From Actinoplanes italicus (GTDB taxonomy: Bacteria > Actinomycetota > Actinomycetes > Mycobacteriales > Micromonosporaceae), in NCBI RefSeq assembly GCF_003001815.1, contig NZ_PVMZ01000024.1, positions 1-64,000 of the forward strand: DNA of 64,000 nucleotides. Direction: 5' to 3'. The first letter of the stretch is position 1, and each line of letters starts with the position of its first letter. Positions 1 through 7,803 of the stretch are shown piece by piece. Under the pieces are notes generated by a model. It had not been told where the DNA came from and ran no database searches. It saw only the letters and a program-made list of their open reading frames with translations. Position numbers and translations under genes: made by a program.

Positions 1-287
1 TCACGCTGTGTGAGCCAGCCGAACGCCGCCGTCGGCGGCGTGCAGTCACGCAGCGCCCCGGCCAGCGTCACCAGCGGCGCCGCCTGATCCAGCAGGAACG
101 CCTCCCGGGTCGCGACCGCGATGTCACGTTCGGCAGCGAGGCCGATCACGACACGCAGCAACCGCGACTTGCCGATGCCCGGAGATCCGGTCAGCGTGTG
201 CCAGCCGCCGGCGCCGGCGGCGGTGTCGTCCAGGATGCGGGTGAGCAGATCGACCTCGGCGTCACGGCCGAAGTGTCCCCCGCTCAC
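1..287 (-). CDS. Partial STAND/LuxR-family ATPase regulator, N-terminus
   Basis: Only the first 95 codons lie in the window and the rest runs off the left edge. The protein starts at a GTG (reverse strand, 287). It reads as the start of a large LuxR-type (LAL) or AAA ATPase regulator: a FGRDAEVDLL entry motif at residues 6-15, then a Walker A loop GSPGIGKSR near residues 34-42. The family binds ATP and usually ends in a LuxR helix-turn-helix, which cannot be seen here. It is transcribed away from the biosynthetic genes that begin at 563, so it could be a divergent regulator of them; that is inference only. Confidence 0.75.
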   Translation of the reverse strand, partial: MSGGHFGRDAEVDLLTRILDDTAAGAGGWHTLTGSPGIGKSRLLRVVIGLAAERDIAVATREAFLLDQAAPLVTLAGALRDCTPPTAAFGWLTQR

Positions 288-562
288 GAGCGCCGACCCA
301 GAGAGATCATCATGCCGCCCCCGTCGAGGTGTCGGACGTGATGGCCAGATTTCCCCCGTGATGGCCGGTCCCGAATATCTATCACAGGCGATCGGACGAT
401 GCACCGCCGACGCGCGCCGGCAACTACCCGTTTCATCAGTGCGGCTGACCGCAGCGTCCTGAACTGCGTAAATGCATCCGGCCACCCACTCGGGCAGTGG
501 GCCCGCCGCAGGCGTCGTCATTAGCTTCGCCCTCACGACATTCCGAACAGGAGGGTGAGGCG
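288..562. promoter_or_regulatory. Divergent intergenic region
   Basis: This 275-bp gap separates a leftward regulator from a rightward biosynthetic operon, so it should hold both promoters. The only clear element is a strong ribosome-binding site, AGGAGGGTGAGG, just before the ATG at 563. No convincing operator was found. Confidence 0.4.
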
Positions 563-1354
563 ATGTACCGCAACGAAACCTTCGGTAGGCGGCTGCGCCT
601 GGGGCACCTCGGCCGCCGCGGCGGCTCGGGACTGCTCCTGGTGCCGCTGGACCACGCGGTGGGCGCGGGCCCGCTGCGCGCCGCCGGTGACCTGGACGCC
701 CTGGTCGCCTCGCTGACCGAGCACGGCGCCGACGGTGTCGTGCTGCACAAGGGAGCGGCACGCCGGATCCGCCCGGCCCGGTTCCGTGACCTGTCCCTGA
801 CGATCCACCTGAACGCGAGCACCGCGATGGCCGCCGACCCGGACGCCAAGTACCCGGTCACCACCGTCGAGGAGGCCCTGCGGCTCGGCGCCGACGCGGT
901 CAGTGTGCACGTCAACGCCGCCTCGCGTACCGAGGCCGCCCAGATCGCGCACCTGGCCCGTGTCGCCGACGACTGCGACCGCTGGTCGGTACCGCTGATG
1001 GCGATGATGTACGTGCGTGGCCCCGCCGTCCGCGACGGCCTCGCCCCCGACCTGGTCGCCCACGCCGTGGCCATCGCCGCCGAGCTGGGCGCCGACCTGG
1101 TCAAGACCGCCCTGCCCGACGACGAGGCCGCCACCCGCCGGATCATCACCGGCGCGGGGGTGCCGGTACTGGCCGCCGGCGGGGCGCCCGGATCCGACCC
1201 GGACGCCGTCCTCAGCCGGATGGCGGCCGCCATGCGGGCCGGCGCCGCCGGGGTCGCCGTCGGCCGGCGGGTGTTCACCGCCTCCGACCCGGGCGCCGCG
1301 GTACGGCAGCTCTCCGCCGTCGTGCACGACCGCACCCCGGCGATCGTCCGATGA
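563..1354 (+). CDS. Class I aldolase, GriI/AroA'-like (aminohydroxybenzoate pathway)
   Basis: The 263-aa protein resembles the archaeal ADH synthase/AroA' family and its actinobacterial relative GriI. GriI joins aspartate semialdehyde to dihydroxyacetone phosphate, the first step to 3-amino-4-hydroxybenzoate. Visible features are the LVPLDHAVG segment (Asp30-His31), MYVRGP with Tyr150, and ADLVKTALP with Lys181, the expected Schiff-base lysine. The ATG at 563 is chosen over an upstream in-frame start because it follows AGGAGGGTGAGG. The stop overlaps the next start as ATGA. The pairing with a DHQ synthase II-like gene is the known signature of this route. The exact product here is inferred. 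Confidence 0.85.
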   Translation: MYRNETFGRRLRLGHLGRRGGSGLLLVPLDHAVGAGPLRAAGDLDALVASLTEHGADGVVLHKGAARRIRPARFRDLSLTIHLNASTAMAADPDAKYPVTTVEEALRLGADAVSVHVNAASRTEAAQIAHLARVADDCDRWSVPLMAMMYVRGPAVRDGLAPDLVAHAVAIAAELGADLVKTALPDDEAATRRIITGAGVPVLAAGGAPGSDPDAVLSRMAAAMRAGAAGVAVGRRVFTASDPGAAVRQLSAVVHDRTPAIVR

Positions 1355-2472
1355 GCGCCGCGATGCGTGACCGGGACTGCTGGCTGGACCTGCGCCGGAC
1401 CGGCGAATGGCGGCGCGAGGCCGTCGAGGAGGCACTGCACCTGCGGTTCGAGGCGGTCGTCACCGACGACCCGGCCGACCTGGCCGGGCTGCCGCCGACC
1501 GTGACACGGGTGCTCGTGGTGACCGGCGACGACCTGCCCGCCGACACCGGCGAGGCCGACCTGCTGCTGGTCGACCCGGTCCGGCACGGCGACCCGGCAC
1601 GGCTCGCCGCCGGGCACGAGGGCCTGCGGTTCGGCAGCCGGATCGACGTCACCGACGCCGAGACCCTGGAACTGGCCTGCGAACGGGTCCGCCGCGACGA
1701 ACTGACGGTGATCCGCTTCCACGACCCCACGCACATCCCCCTCGAGATCGTGCTGGCCGCCGCCGACGGCGCGCCGGGCCGGATCATCACCGAGGTGAAC
1801 GACGTCGAGGAGGCGTCCGTGCACCTCACCGTGCTGGAACGCGGCCCTGACGGCATCCTGCTGCGCCCCTCCGGACCCGGTGACGCCACCAAACTCACCG
1901 AGGTGGTCCGGCAGGGCTCACCCGACCTCGAACTGGTCACCCTCACCGTCACCGGGATCAGGCACTGCGGATCCGGCGAACGGGCCTGCGTGGACACGTG
2001 CTCCCACCTGGGGCAGGACGAGGGCATCCTGGTGGGGTCACGGTCGCGGGGACTGCTGCTCTGTGTGAGCGAGACCCACCCGCTGCCGTACATGCCGATG
2101 CGGCCGTTCCGGGTCAACGCCGGGGCGATCATGTCGTACACGCTGGCCGGCCACGAACGCACCCGTTACCTGTGCGAACTCGAGGCGGGCAGCACCGTCC
2201 TGGCGGTCCGCGCCGACGGCCGCACCCGGCCCGTCACGGTCGGCCGCGTCAAGATCGAGACGCGGCCGCTGCTGGCGATCGACGCGGTCGCGCCCACCGG
2301 CGAACGTCTCAACCTCATCGTGCAGGACGACTGGCACGTGCGGGTTCTCGGCCCCGGCGGAGTGGTGCACAACTCCACCGAGCTGAAACCCGGCGACGAG
2401 GTGCTCGGCCACCTGCCCGGACGGGAACGCCACGTCGGCTATCCCATCGACGAACTGTGCCACGAGCTGTGA
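1351..2472 (+). CDS. 3-dehydroquinate synthase II-like cyclase, GriH-like
   Basis: The 373-aa protein belongs to the DHQ synthase II family (archaeal AroB'). Its actinobacterial member GriH turns the GriI product into 3-amino-4-hydroxybenzoate. Diagnostic stretches are RPFRVNAGAIMSY, TRYLCELEAGS and VGRVKIETRPLL in the C-terminal half, and the cysteine-containing ERACVDTC near residue 213. It overlaps the aldolase upstream (ATGA) and the adenylating enzyme downstream (GTGA), so all three are translationally coupled. No full shikimate gene set is nearby, which favours a secondary-metabolite role over aromatic amino acid synthesis. Confidence 0.85.
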   Translation: MSAAMRDRDCWLDLRRTGEWRREAVEEALHLRFEAVVTDDPADLAGLPPTVTRVLVVTGDDLPADTGEADLLLVDPVRHGDPARLAAGHEGLRFGSRIDVTDAETLELACERVRRDELTVIRFHDPTHIPLEIVLAAADGAPGRIITEVNDVEEASVHLTVLERGPDGILLRPSGPGDATKLTEVVRQGSPDLELVTLTVTGIRHCGSGERACVDTCSHLGQDEGILVGSRSRGLLLCVSETHPLPYMPMRPFRVNAGAIMSYTLAGHERTRYLCELEAGSTVLAVRADGRTRPVTVGRVKIETRPLLAIDAVAPTGERLNLIVQDDWHVRVLGPGGVVHNSTELKPGDEVLGHLPGRERHVGYPIDELCHEL

Positions 2473-3755
2473 GCGGCCGGCTGCCCCGGATCGGGGACTG
2501 GACCGACTTAGACGGCCTCGCGAAGGTGCAGGATTCGCTGCTGCCGGGCACCCTGGCGGCCGCGGCCGCGTCGCCGTTCTACCGGACCCGGCGAGCCGGG
2601 GTGCCGGCGGACCGGGCCGGGCTGGCGGAGTATCCGCTGACCACCAAGGACGATCTGCGCGACGCGTACCCGTTCGGAATGCTCGCGGTGGACCGGTCAC
2701 GGCTCGCCACCTACCACGAGTCGAGCGGCAGCACCGGCACGCCGACGGCGTCGTACTACACCGACGCCGACTGGGTCGATCTCGTCGACCGATACGCGCG
2801 GATGCGGGTCGGCATCGACAAAACCGACACCTTCCTCGTGCGTACGCCGTACGCGCTCATGCTGACGGGCCATGTGGCCCACGCCGCGGCCCGGTCGTGC
2901 GGGGCGACCGTGGTGCCGGCCGACAACCGGTCGCTCGCCACCCCGTACGCCAAGGTGGTCCGTCTCTTGAAGGACCTGGACGTCACACTCACCTGGTCGC
3001 TGCCCACCGACACCCTGGTCTGGGCCGCCGCGGCGCGCCGGGCCGGACTCCGGCCGGACCGTGACTTCCCGGCCCTCCGGGCGCTGCTGGTGGCGGGGGA
3101 GCCGTTGAGCCCGGCACGCCGGGACCGGATCGCCAGGGTGTGGGGCGTCCCGGTCGTGCAGGAGTACGGCGCCAGCGAGACCGGCGGCCTGGCCGGCGAG
3201 TGCCCGCACGGCGAGATGCACCTGTGGGCGGATCGGGCGATCTTCGAGGTGTACGACCCGGCGACCGGCCGGATCAGCGCCGACGGCGACGGCGAGCTGG
3301 TGGTCACACCGCTCTGCCGGGAGGCCATGCCGCTGCTGCGGTACCACATCGGCGACCGCGTCGAGGTGAGCCACCGGGACTGCCCGTGCGGCTGGGCACT
3401 GCCGACCGTACGGGTGCTGGGCCGCTTCTCCGCCGGTGCCGGAATCACCCAGCTCGGTCTCGAGGAGCTGGTGTTCCGCCTGCCCGCCGAGTACGGCGTG
3501 CTGTTCTGGCGGGCCCGGCACACCGCGTCCGGGCTGCGGGTGCAGATCGAGGTGGACGACCGGCACGCCGCCGTGGCGAGCGCTGGGCTGCTGGCCTCGA
3601 TCGGCACCGCCCACGGCCTCGACGCGGCCGTCGACGCGGTGCCGCCAGGAACCCTGGTGCCGCCCGGCGTGCTCACCGCGATGCCGGAGGTGATGAAACC
3701 GCGGGGCCTGTTCACCGCGGACGAGGACTGGGACCGGGCCCTGCGCTACTACTGA
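2469..3755 (+). CDS. PaaK-like adenylate-forming enzyme (aryl-CoA/AMP ligase)
   Basis: The 428-aa protein is an ANL-superfamily enzyme of the phenylacetate-CoA ligase type, which activates aryl acids as acyl-adenylates. Motifs are the phosphate loop SSGSTGTPT at residues 85-93, YGASETGG around residue 236, and a C-terminal VMKPRG with the probable catalytic lysine. The segments ECPHGEMH and CPCGW supply Cys/His residues like the zinc site of some PaaK relatives. The GTG start overlaps the previous stop (GTGA). By position the substrate is probably the aminohydroxybenzoate made by the two upstream enzymes. No carrier protein gene accompanies it, so transfer to CoA or direct amide/ester formation is possible. 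Confidence 0.8.
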   Translation: MSGRLPRIGDWTDLDGLAKVQDSLLPGTLAAAAASPFYRTRRAGVPADRAGLAEYPLTTKDDLRDAYPFGMLAVDRSRLATYHESSGSTGTPTASYYTDADWVDLVDRYARMRVGIDKTDTFLVRTPYALMLTGHVAHAAARSCGATVVPADNRSLATPYAKVVRLLKDLDVTLTWSLPTDTLVWAAAARRAGLRPDRDFPALRALLVAGEPLSPARRDRIARVWGVPVVQEYGASETGGLAGECPHGEMHLWADRAIFEVYDPATGRISADGDGELVVTPLCREAMPLLRYHIGDRVEVSHRDCPCGWALPTVRVLGRFSAGAGITQLGLEELVFRLPAEYGVLFWRARHTASGLRVQIEVDDRHAAVASAGLLASIGTAHGLDAAVDAVPPGTLVPPGVLTAMPEVMKPRGLFTADEDWDRALRYY

Positions 3756-3767
3756 GAGGAGGCGTCC

Positions 3768-4871
3768 GTGCGGCGGATCGCCATCGTGGGTGCGGGGATC
3801 GGCGGGCTGACCGCGGCGATCGCCCTCACCCGCCGGGACGCCGAGTGCGTGGTCGTCGAGCAGCGGCCCGCACTCGGCGACGAGGGAACCGGCATCCAGA
3901 TCTCCCCGAACGCGGCCGCCGAGCTGCTCGACCTCGGCGTCCGCCTGGACTTCGCCGTCCCGGTGGCTCAGCGGGAACTGCGCCGCTGGCAGGACGACCG
4001 GGTGCTCGGCCGCACCGACCTGGGCCGGTACGACGTGCCGTACCTGACGATGCCGCGCGGCGCGCTGATCGGGGCGCTGCGGGAGGCCGCCGGAGGATCC
4101 CGGATCGTTCTCGGCCGCCGCTGTGTGGCGGTCCGCGACGACCGTACGAGTGCGGTCCTCGGCTTCGACGACGGTACGGCCGGCCGGTTCGACGCGGTGA
4201 TCGGCGCGGACGGGCTCCGGTCGGTCGTGCGTGGACTGACCTGCTCAGCGACGCCGGCCCACAGCGGTCTGGCGGCCGGCCGCGCGGTACTGCCGCGGGC
4301 CGCCGCCGGCAGATTCGTGGACACGGACCGGGTGGTGGTGTGGCTCGGCCCCGGACGGCACTGCGTCACCTACCCGATCAGCCACGATCACGTGAACCTG
4401 GTCGTGGTGGCCCCGTCGGCCCGCTTCGACGGCTGGCACCCGTCGGTCCGCGGCCTGATCGCGCTCGCCGGGCGGATGCGGCCGCGGCCCCTGTACGACA
4501 TGCCGCCGCTGCCGGTCTGGCATCACGGCCGGGTGGTCCTCCTCGGGGACGCGGCGCACCCGATCCTGCCGTTCATCGCCCAGGGCGCCGCCCAGGCGAT
4601 CGAGGACGCGGTGACGCTGGCGGACCGCCTGGACTTCGCCGGGTTCCAGGCGTCGAGACAGGAGCGGGTCCGGCAGGTGTTCGCGATGTCCCGGGCCGGG
4701 CTGCGCGTGCATCACCTGCCGGACGGTCCCGAGCAGCGGATCCGGGACCGGGCGCTGGCGGCGGCCCGGCCGGACGCGCACGACTGGCTCTACGGTCACC
4801 GCATCGCGGCGGCCTCCCGGCGCCGCAGCGACGACACCAGCTCCACCCGGGACGCGAGACCCAGCTTCTGA
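3768..4871 (+). CDS. FAD-dependent aromatic monooxygenase
   Basis: The 367-aa protein is a class A flavoprotein hydroxylase of the salicylate/3-hydroxybenzoate hydroxylase type. It shows the N-terminal Rossmann motif VGAGIGGLTAA (residues 7-17), the DG motif GADGLRS and the GD motif VVLLGDAAHP. The GTG start follows GAGAGGAG, 12 bp after the previous gene, so it belongs to the same operon. A likely role is hydroxylation, or decarboxylative hydroxylation, of the aminohydroxybenzoate; this is inference. The last 76 bp overlap the convergent LuxR gene, and the arginine/serine-rich tail may be dispensable. Confidence 0.82.
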   Translation: MRRIAIVGAGIGGLTAAIALTRRDAECVVVEQRPALGDEGTGIQISPNAAAELLDLGVRLDFAVPVAQRELRRWQDDRVLGRTDLGRYDVPYLTMPRGALIGALREAAGGSRIVLGRRCVAVRDDRTSAVLGFDDGTAGRFDAVIGADGLRSVVRGLTCSATPAHSGLAAGRAVLPRAAAGRFVDTDRVVVWLGPGRHCVTYPISHDHVNLVVVAPSARFDGWHPSVRGLIALAGRMRPRPLYDMPPLPVWHHGRVVLLGDAAHPILPFIAQGAAQAIEDAVTLADRLDFAGFQASRQERVRQVFAMSRAGLRVHHLPDGPEQRIRDRALAAARPDAHDWLYGHRIAAASRRRSDDTSSTRDARPSF

Positions 4872-5890
4872 AAGATCTGCCGCAGGTGGTAGTTGACGGT
4901 GTGCGGCGACAGGCCGACCCGGTCGGCGATCTGCCGATTCGTCAGGGCCTGCCCGACCAGCTCGGCGATCTCCATCTCCCGGCCGCTGAGCGCGCTCCAG
5001 TCGGCCTCACGGGAGACGGCCGGGCGGGGCCCGCGGCGGGCGGCGGCGGGGCGCGGGCGGGCGCCCCGCTCGCTGCGCAGCGCGGCCACCACGGCGCACG
5101 GCATGGCCGCCTCGACGACCGGCCGGACGAGGTCGTGACTGAACGACAGCGCCTCGCCGGCGGCCGTCAGCAGCCCGGAGTCCAGGGCCTCCTCGATGGC
5201 CGGCAGCAGGCCGAGCACGGTGCTGCCGAGCAGCGCGGCCAGCCGGGCCGGCGGGAACGGCGACGGCAGCGCGGTGGCCGCCTGCACCAGGTGCCGGGCG
5301 GCGGGGGAGAGCGCCGCGAACCGCCCGGCGAGCCGGGCCCGGGTGCGATCCGGCAGACGGCCCGGCAGCGGTACGGCCGACCCGTCCACGATCCGCAGCA
5401 GCCCCTCCTCACGCAGCCCGGCGATCAGCCGTACCACCGCTCCGGGCCGCCCGGCCGCCACCCGGGTCAGGTCGAGCAGCCGCGGTCCGGGCCGTGTTCC
5501 CGGCAGCGCGTGTGCCAGCAGGCGGCGTACGTCGGCGGGGGAGAGCGGGCCGAGCCGGATCCGGTGCACCTCGGCCGGGACGTTCTCCAGCCCGGCCGCC
5601 GAGGTGGCGACGATCAGGACCGGCGCCGACGCCACGAGACCGCCCGGGGCGTACGCGTCGACCGGCCCCGCATGGTCGCGGACCACCACGACCCGCTCCC
5701 GGGTGACGGCCACGGCAGCGCCGAGCCGGCGGCCCTCGGCGGCGCACTCCCGCAGCAGACGGGCCCGTCCGCTGTCCGGCGGCCCGTCGACGAGGAGCAC
5801 GGCGGCCCGGTCCGGTGCGACCCAGCCGAGCAGGGTGGTGAAGCATCGCATCTCGGCATCCCGGCCGATCAGGGGAAGTGACGTCTCCAT
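4796..5890 (-). CDS. Short LuxR-family regulator with degenerate ATPase domain
   Basis: The 364-aa protein ends in a clear LuxR helix-turn-helix: LSGREMEIAELV, then TNRQIADRVGLSPHTVNYHL and a final KLGLASRVELV. The N-terminal part resembles the P-loop domain of LAL regulators, but its Walker A is GPPDSGRARLL, with arginine in place of the essential lysine. The whole protein is less than half the usual LAL length. It may therefore not hydrolyse ATP. The ATG at 5890 is preceded by AGGAGG. It sits between the monooxygenase and the P450 and is the obvious candidate regulator of this small cluster. Confidence 0.8.
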   Translation of the reverse strand: METSLPLIGRDAEMRCFTTLLGWVAPDRAAVLLVDGPPDSGRARLLRECAAEGRRLGAAVAVTRERVVVVRDHAGPVDAYAPGGLVASAPVLIVATSAAGLENVPAEVHRIRLGPLSPADVRRLLAHALPGTRPGPRLLDLTRVAAGRPGAVVRLIAGLREEGLLRIVDGSAVPLPGRLPDRTRARLAGRFAALSPAARHLVQAATALPSPFPPARLAALLGSTVLGLLPAIEEALDSGLLTAAGEALSFSHDLVRPVVEAAMPCAVVAALRSERGARPRPAAARRGPRPAVSREADWSALSGREMEIAELVGQALTNRQIADRVGLSPHTVNYHLRQIFQKLGLASRVELVSSLRRREAAAMR

Positions 5891-5952
5891 CGGTCCTCCT
5901 GGACTGTCGGATTCCGATGGTGTGGGCGGCCGCCCGCGAAGACCCGCTAGAA

Positions 5953-5991
5953 GTAGCGCATTCGCAAGGACCGGGCCTCTCGGGTAGCGCA
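5953..5991. promoter_or_regulatory. Direct repeat GTAGCGCA, possible regulator site
   Basis: Two identical copies of GTAGCGCA lie at 5953-5960 and 5984-5991, 31 bp apart, or about three helical turns. They sit between the divergent LuxR and P450 genes. LuxR-type dimers often bind such paired sites, but no binding evidence exists. Confidence 0.3.
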
Positions 5992-6025
5992 ACGGGTGAT
6001 GGATGTGGTTCGATTTGCAGCGAAA

Positions 6026-6057
6026 GGCCGGGCATCTTCCCCCGTGGATGCCCGGCC
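6026..6057 (+). terminator. Hairpin in the P450 leader (attenuator or terminator)
   Basis: A perfect 10-bp stem, GGCCGGGCAT pairing with ATGCCCGGCC, encloses a 12-base loop and is followed by CTTCTTCG. It lies 23 bp before the P450 start codon and inside its probable transcript. It has the shape of a factor-independent terminator with a poor T-tract, so attenuation or an mRNA-protecting 5' structure are both possible. Confidence 0.4.
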
Positions 6058-6080
6058 CTTCTTCGTCACCGGGGGAGACG

Positions 6081-7229
6081 ATGTCGCTACCTGTCTCTGA
6101 GGCCTTCTTCACCGACCCGCACGCGGTGTACGCGCGCCTGCGCGACAGCGCTCCGGCCGTCCGGGCGGACCTGCCGGACGGCTCGCCGGTCTGGCTGGTG
6201 ACCCGCTACGCCGACGTCCGCGCGCTGCTCGCCGATCCGCGCCTGTCGGTGGACAAGGCCAACGGCGACGGCAGCTGGCGCGGCTTCTCGCTGCCGCCGG
6301 CCCTGGACGCGAACCTGCTGAACACCGACCCGCCGAACCACACCAGACTGCGCAGGCTCGTGTCGCAGGCGTTCACCCCGCGCCGGGTCGATGAGTTGCG
6401 CCCGAAGATCCAGCGAACCGCCGACGACCTGCTCGACCGGCTCGCCGCCCGGGGTCTTGCCGAGGCCGACCTGATCCGCGACTACGCCGGCCCGCTGCCG
6501 GTGGCGGTCATCTCCGACCTGCTCGGGGTTCCCGAGGCCGACCGCGGCGACTTCCGTACCTGGACCGACACGATGCTCGTGCCGCCCGGCGGCGACCGGG
6601 CCGCCGCTGCCCGTGCCGTCGGCGCCATCCACGCCTACCTCGAGTCGCTGCTCGGCGCGAAACGCGCCCAGCCCGCCGACGACCTGCTCTCGGCGCTGAT
6701 CGCGGCCCGCGAGGAGGGCGACCGGCTCACCGAGGACGAGCTGACGTCGCTGGCGTTCCTGCTGCTGTTCGCGGGCTACGAGAACAGCGTGCACGCCATC
6801 GGCACCGGCATCCTGACCCTGCTGACCACGCCCGGACTGCCGCTCGACGTCGAGGAGCTGCTGCGCCTCGAAGCGCCCGCGCCGGTGTTGCTGCGCCGCT
6901 TCCCCACCGAGGACGTCGACCTGGACGGCGTGGTGCTGCCGCGCGGCGAGACGGTGCTGCTCGTGGTGGGCGCGGCCAACCGCGATCCGCACGCGTTCCC
7001 GGAGCCCGGCGCGATGCGGCCGGGCCGGGGTGCCGCCCATCTCACATTCGGACACGGCATCCACTACTGCGTGGCCGCGCCGCTGGCCCGCATCGAGCTG
7101 GACATCGCCATCCGTACGGCGATGCGGCGTTTCCCCGCCCTGCGCCTTGCCGTGCCACCCGCCGACCTCCGTTGGCGGCCCTCCTTCCGAGCGCGGGGCC
7201 TGGTCGCCCTCCCGGTCCGTCTCACTTAG
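6081..7229 (+). CDS. Cytochrome P450
   Basis: The 382-aa protein is a soluble bacterial P450. The haem-binding loop is FGHGIHYC, with the ligand Cys at residue 330, and the ExxR motif is EELLR. The I-helix reads AGYEN, where the usual acid-alcohol pair would be E/D-T; asparagine replaces threonine. The stretch between the I-helix and ExxR, and the meander before the haem loop, are both shorter than usual. The ATG follows GGGGGAG. Its placement beside the aminohydroxybenzoate genes suggests a tailoring role, for example oxidative coupling or hydroxylation. The unusual I-helix leaves open a non-standard reaction. Confidence 0.9.
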   Translation: MSLPVSEAFFTDPHAVYARLRDSAPAVRADLPDGSPVWLVTRYADVRALLADPRLSVDKANGDGSWRGFSLPPALDANLLNTDPPNHTRLRRLVSQAFTPRRVDELRPKIQRTADDLLDRLAARGLAEADLIRDYAGPLPVAVISDLLGVPEADRGDFRTWTDTMLVPPGGDRAAAARAVGAIHAYLESLLGAKRAQPADDLLSALIAAREEGDRLTEDELTSLAFLLLFAGYENSVHAIGTGILTLLTTPGLPLDVEELLRLEAPAPVLLRRFPTEDVDLDGVVLPRGETVLLVVGAANRDPHAFPEPGAMRPGRGAAHLTFGHGIHYCVAAPLARIELDIAIRTAMRRFPALRLAVPPADLRWRPSFRARGLVALPVRLT

Positions 7230-7239
7230 CCGGAGGTGA

Positions 7240-7686
7240 TCAGAACCGGACGCCACCGTGCCGGTATCCGCCCAGCGTGTCCGCGGTCTTGGCCACCAGG
7301 GCGGCACCCAGATCGACGCCCAGGTACTCGGACAGCTCCAGCAGCCGGATCATGACGTCGGCGAGTTCGAGGCTCAGCGCGTCGTCCGGCCGGCGGGCCG
7401 CCGGATCCAGATCCAGATCCCGGCTGCGGATCTCCTGCAGCGCCTCGCTCACCTCACTCTGCAGCAGCGCCATCCGCGTCGCCGCCACATAGGCGCGCCC
7501 ACTCGGATGCGCCGACTCGACATCGTCCGAGCCGGAGAAGAGATCAATGCCGCGGGCGTACGCATGCGCGGCGCGCTGCGCCTCCGGCAGCAACGCCGCC
7601 AGCACCTCGATGTGGCGCAGTGCCTCAACGTGGCGCAGTGCCTCAACGTGGCGCAGTGCCTCAACGTGGCGCAGTGCCTCACTCAA
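7240..7686 (-). CDS. MazG-like nucleotide pyrophosphohydrolase with repeated N-terminus
   Basis: The C-terminal part has the MazG-type pattern LSLELADVMIRLLEL, and ends in YRHGG, like small all-alpha NTP pyrophosphatases that clean up noncanonical nucleotides. The N-terminus consists of four near-identical EALRHV units, coded by an 18-bp tandem repeat at 7612-7686. The start is a TTG within that repeat, preceded by a GGGAGAGGGAG-type site. The real ancestral start may lie further in, near EVLAAL. It converges on the P450 with only 10 bp between them. Confidence 0.65.
   Translation of the reverse strand: MSEALRHVEALRHVEALRHVEALRHIEVLAALLPEAQRAAHAYARGIDLFSGSDDVESAHPSGRAYVAATRMALLQSEVSEALQEIRSRDLDLDPAARRPDDALSLELADVMIRLLELSEYLGVDLGAALVAKTADTLGGYRHGGVRF
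7612..7686 (-). repeat. 18-bp in-frame tandem repeat, four copies
   Basis: The unit GAGGCACTGCGCCACGTT on the reverse strand is repeated about four times and encodes EALRHV. It forms the start of the MazG-like gene. The period is divisible by three, so copy-number change keeps the frame. Confidence 0.9.
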
Positions 7687-7803
7687 CGTCCGCCACTCCC
7701 TCTCCCGTCTCCTCGGCTGTCCTTGGCGAAAGCGGTCAGCAACTCAATCGTGAAGTCGATCAACTCCTCCACCCTCCCAGACCGACACGCCACCTGCCCA
7801 CCC

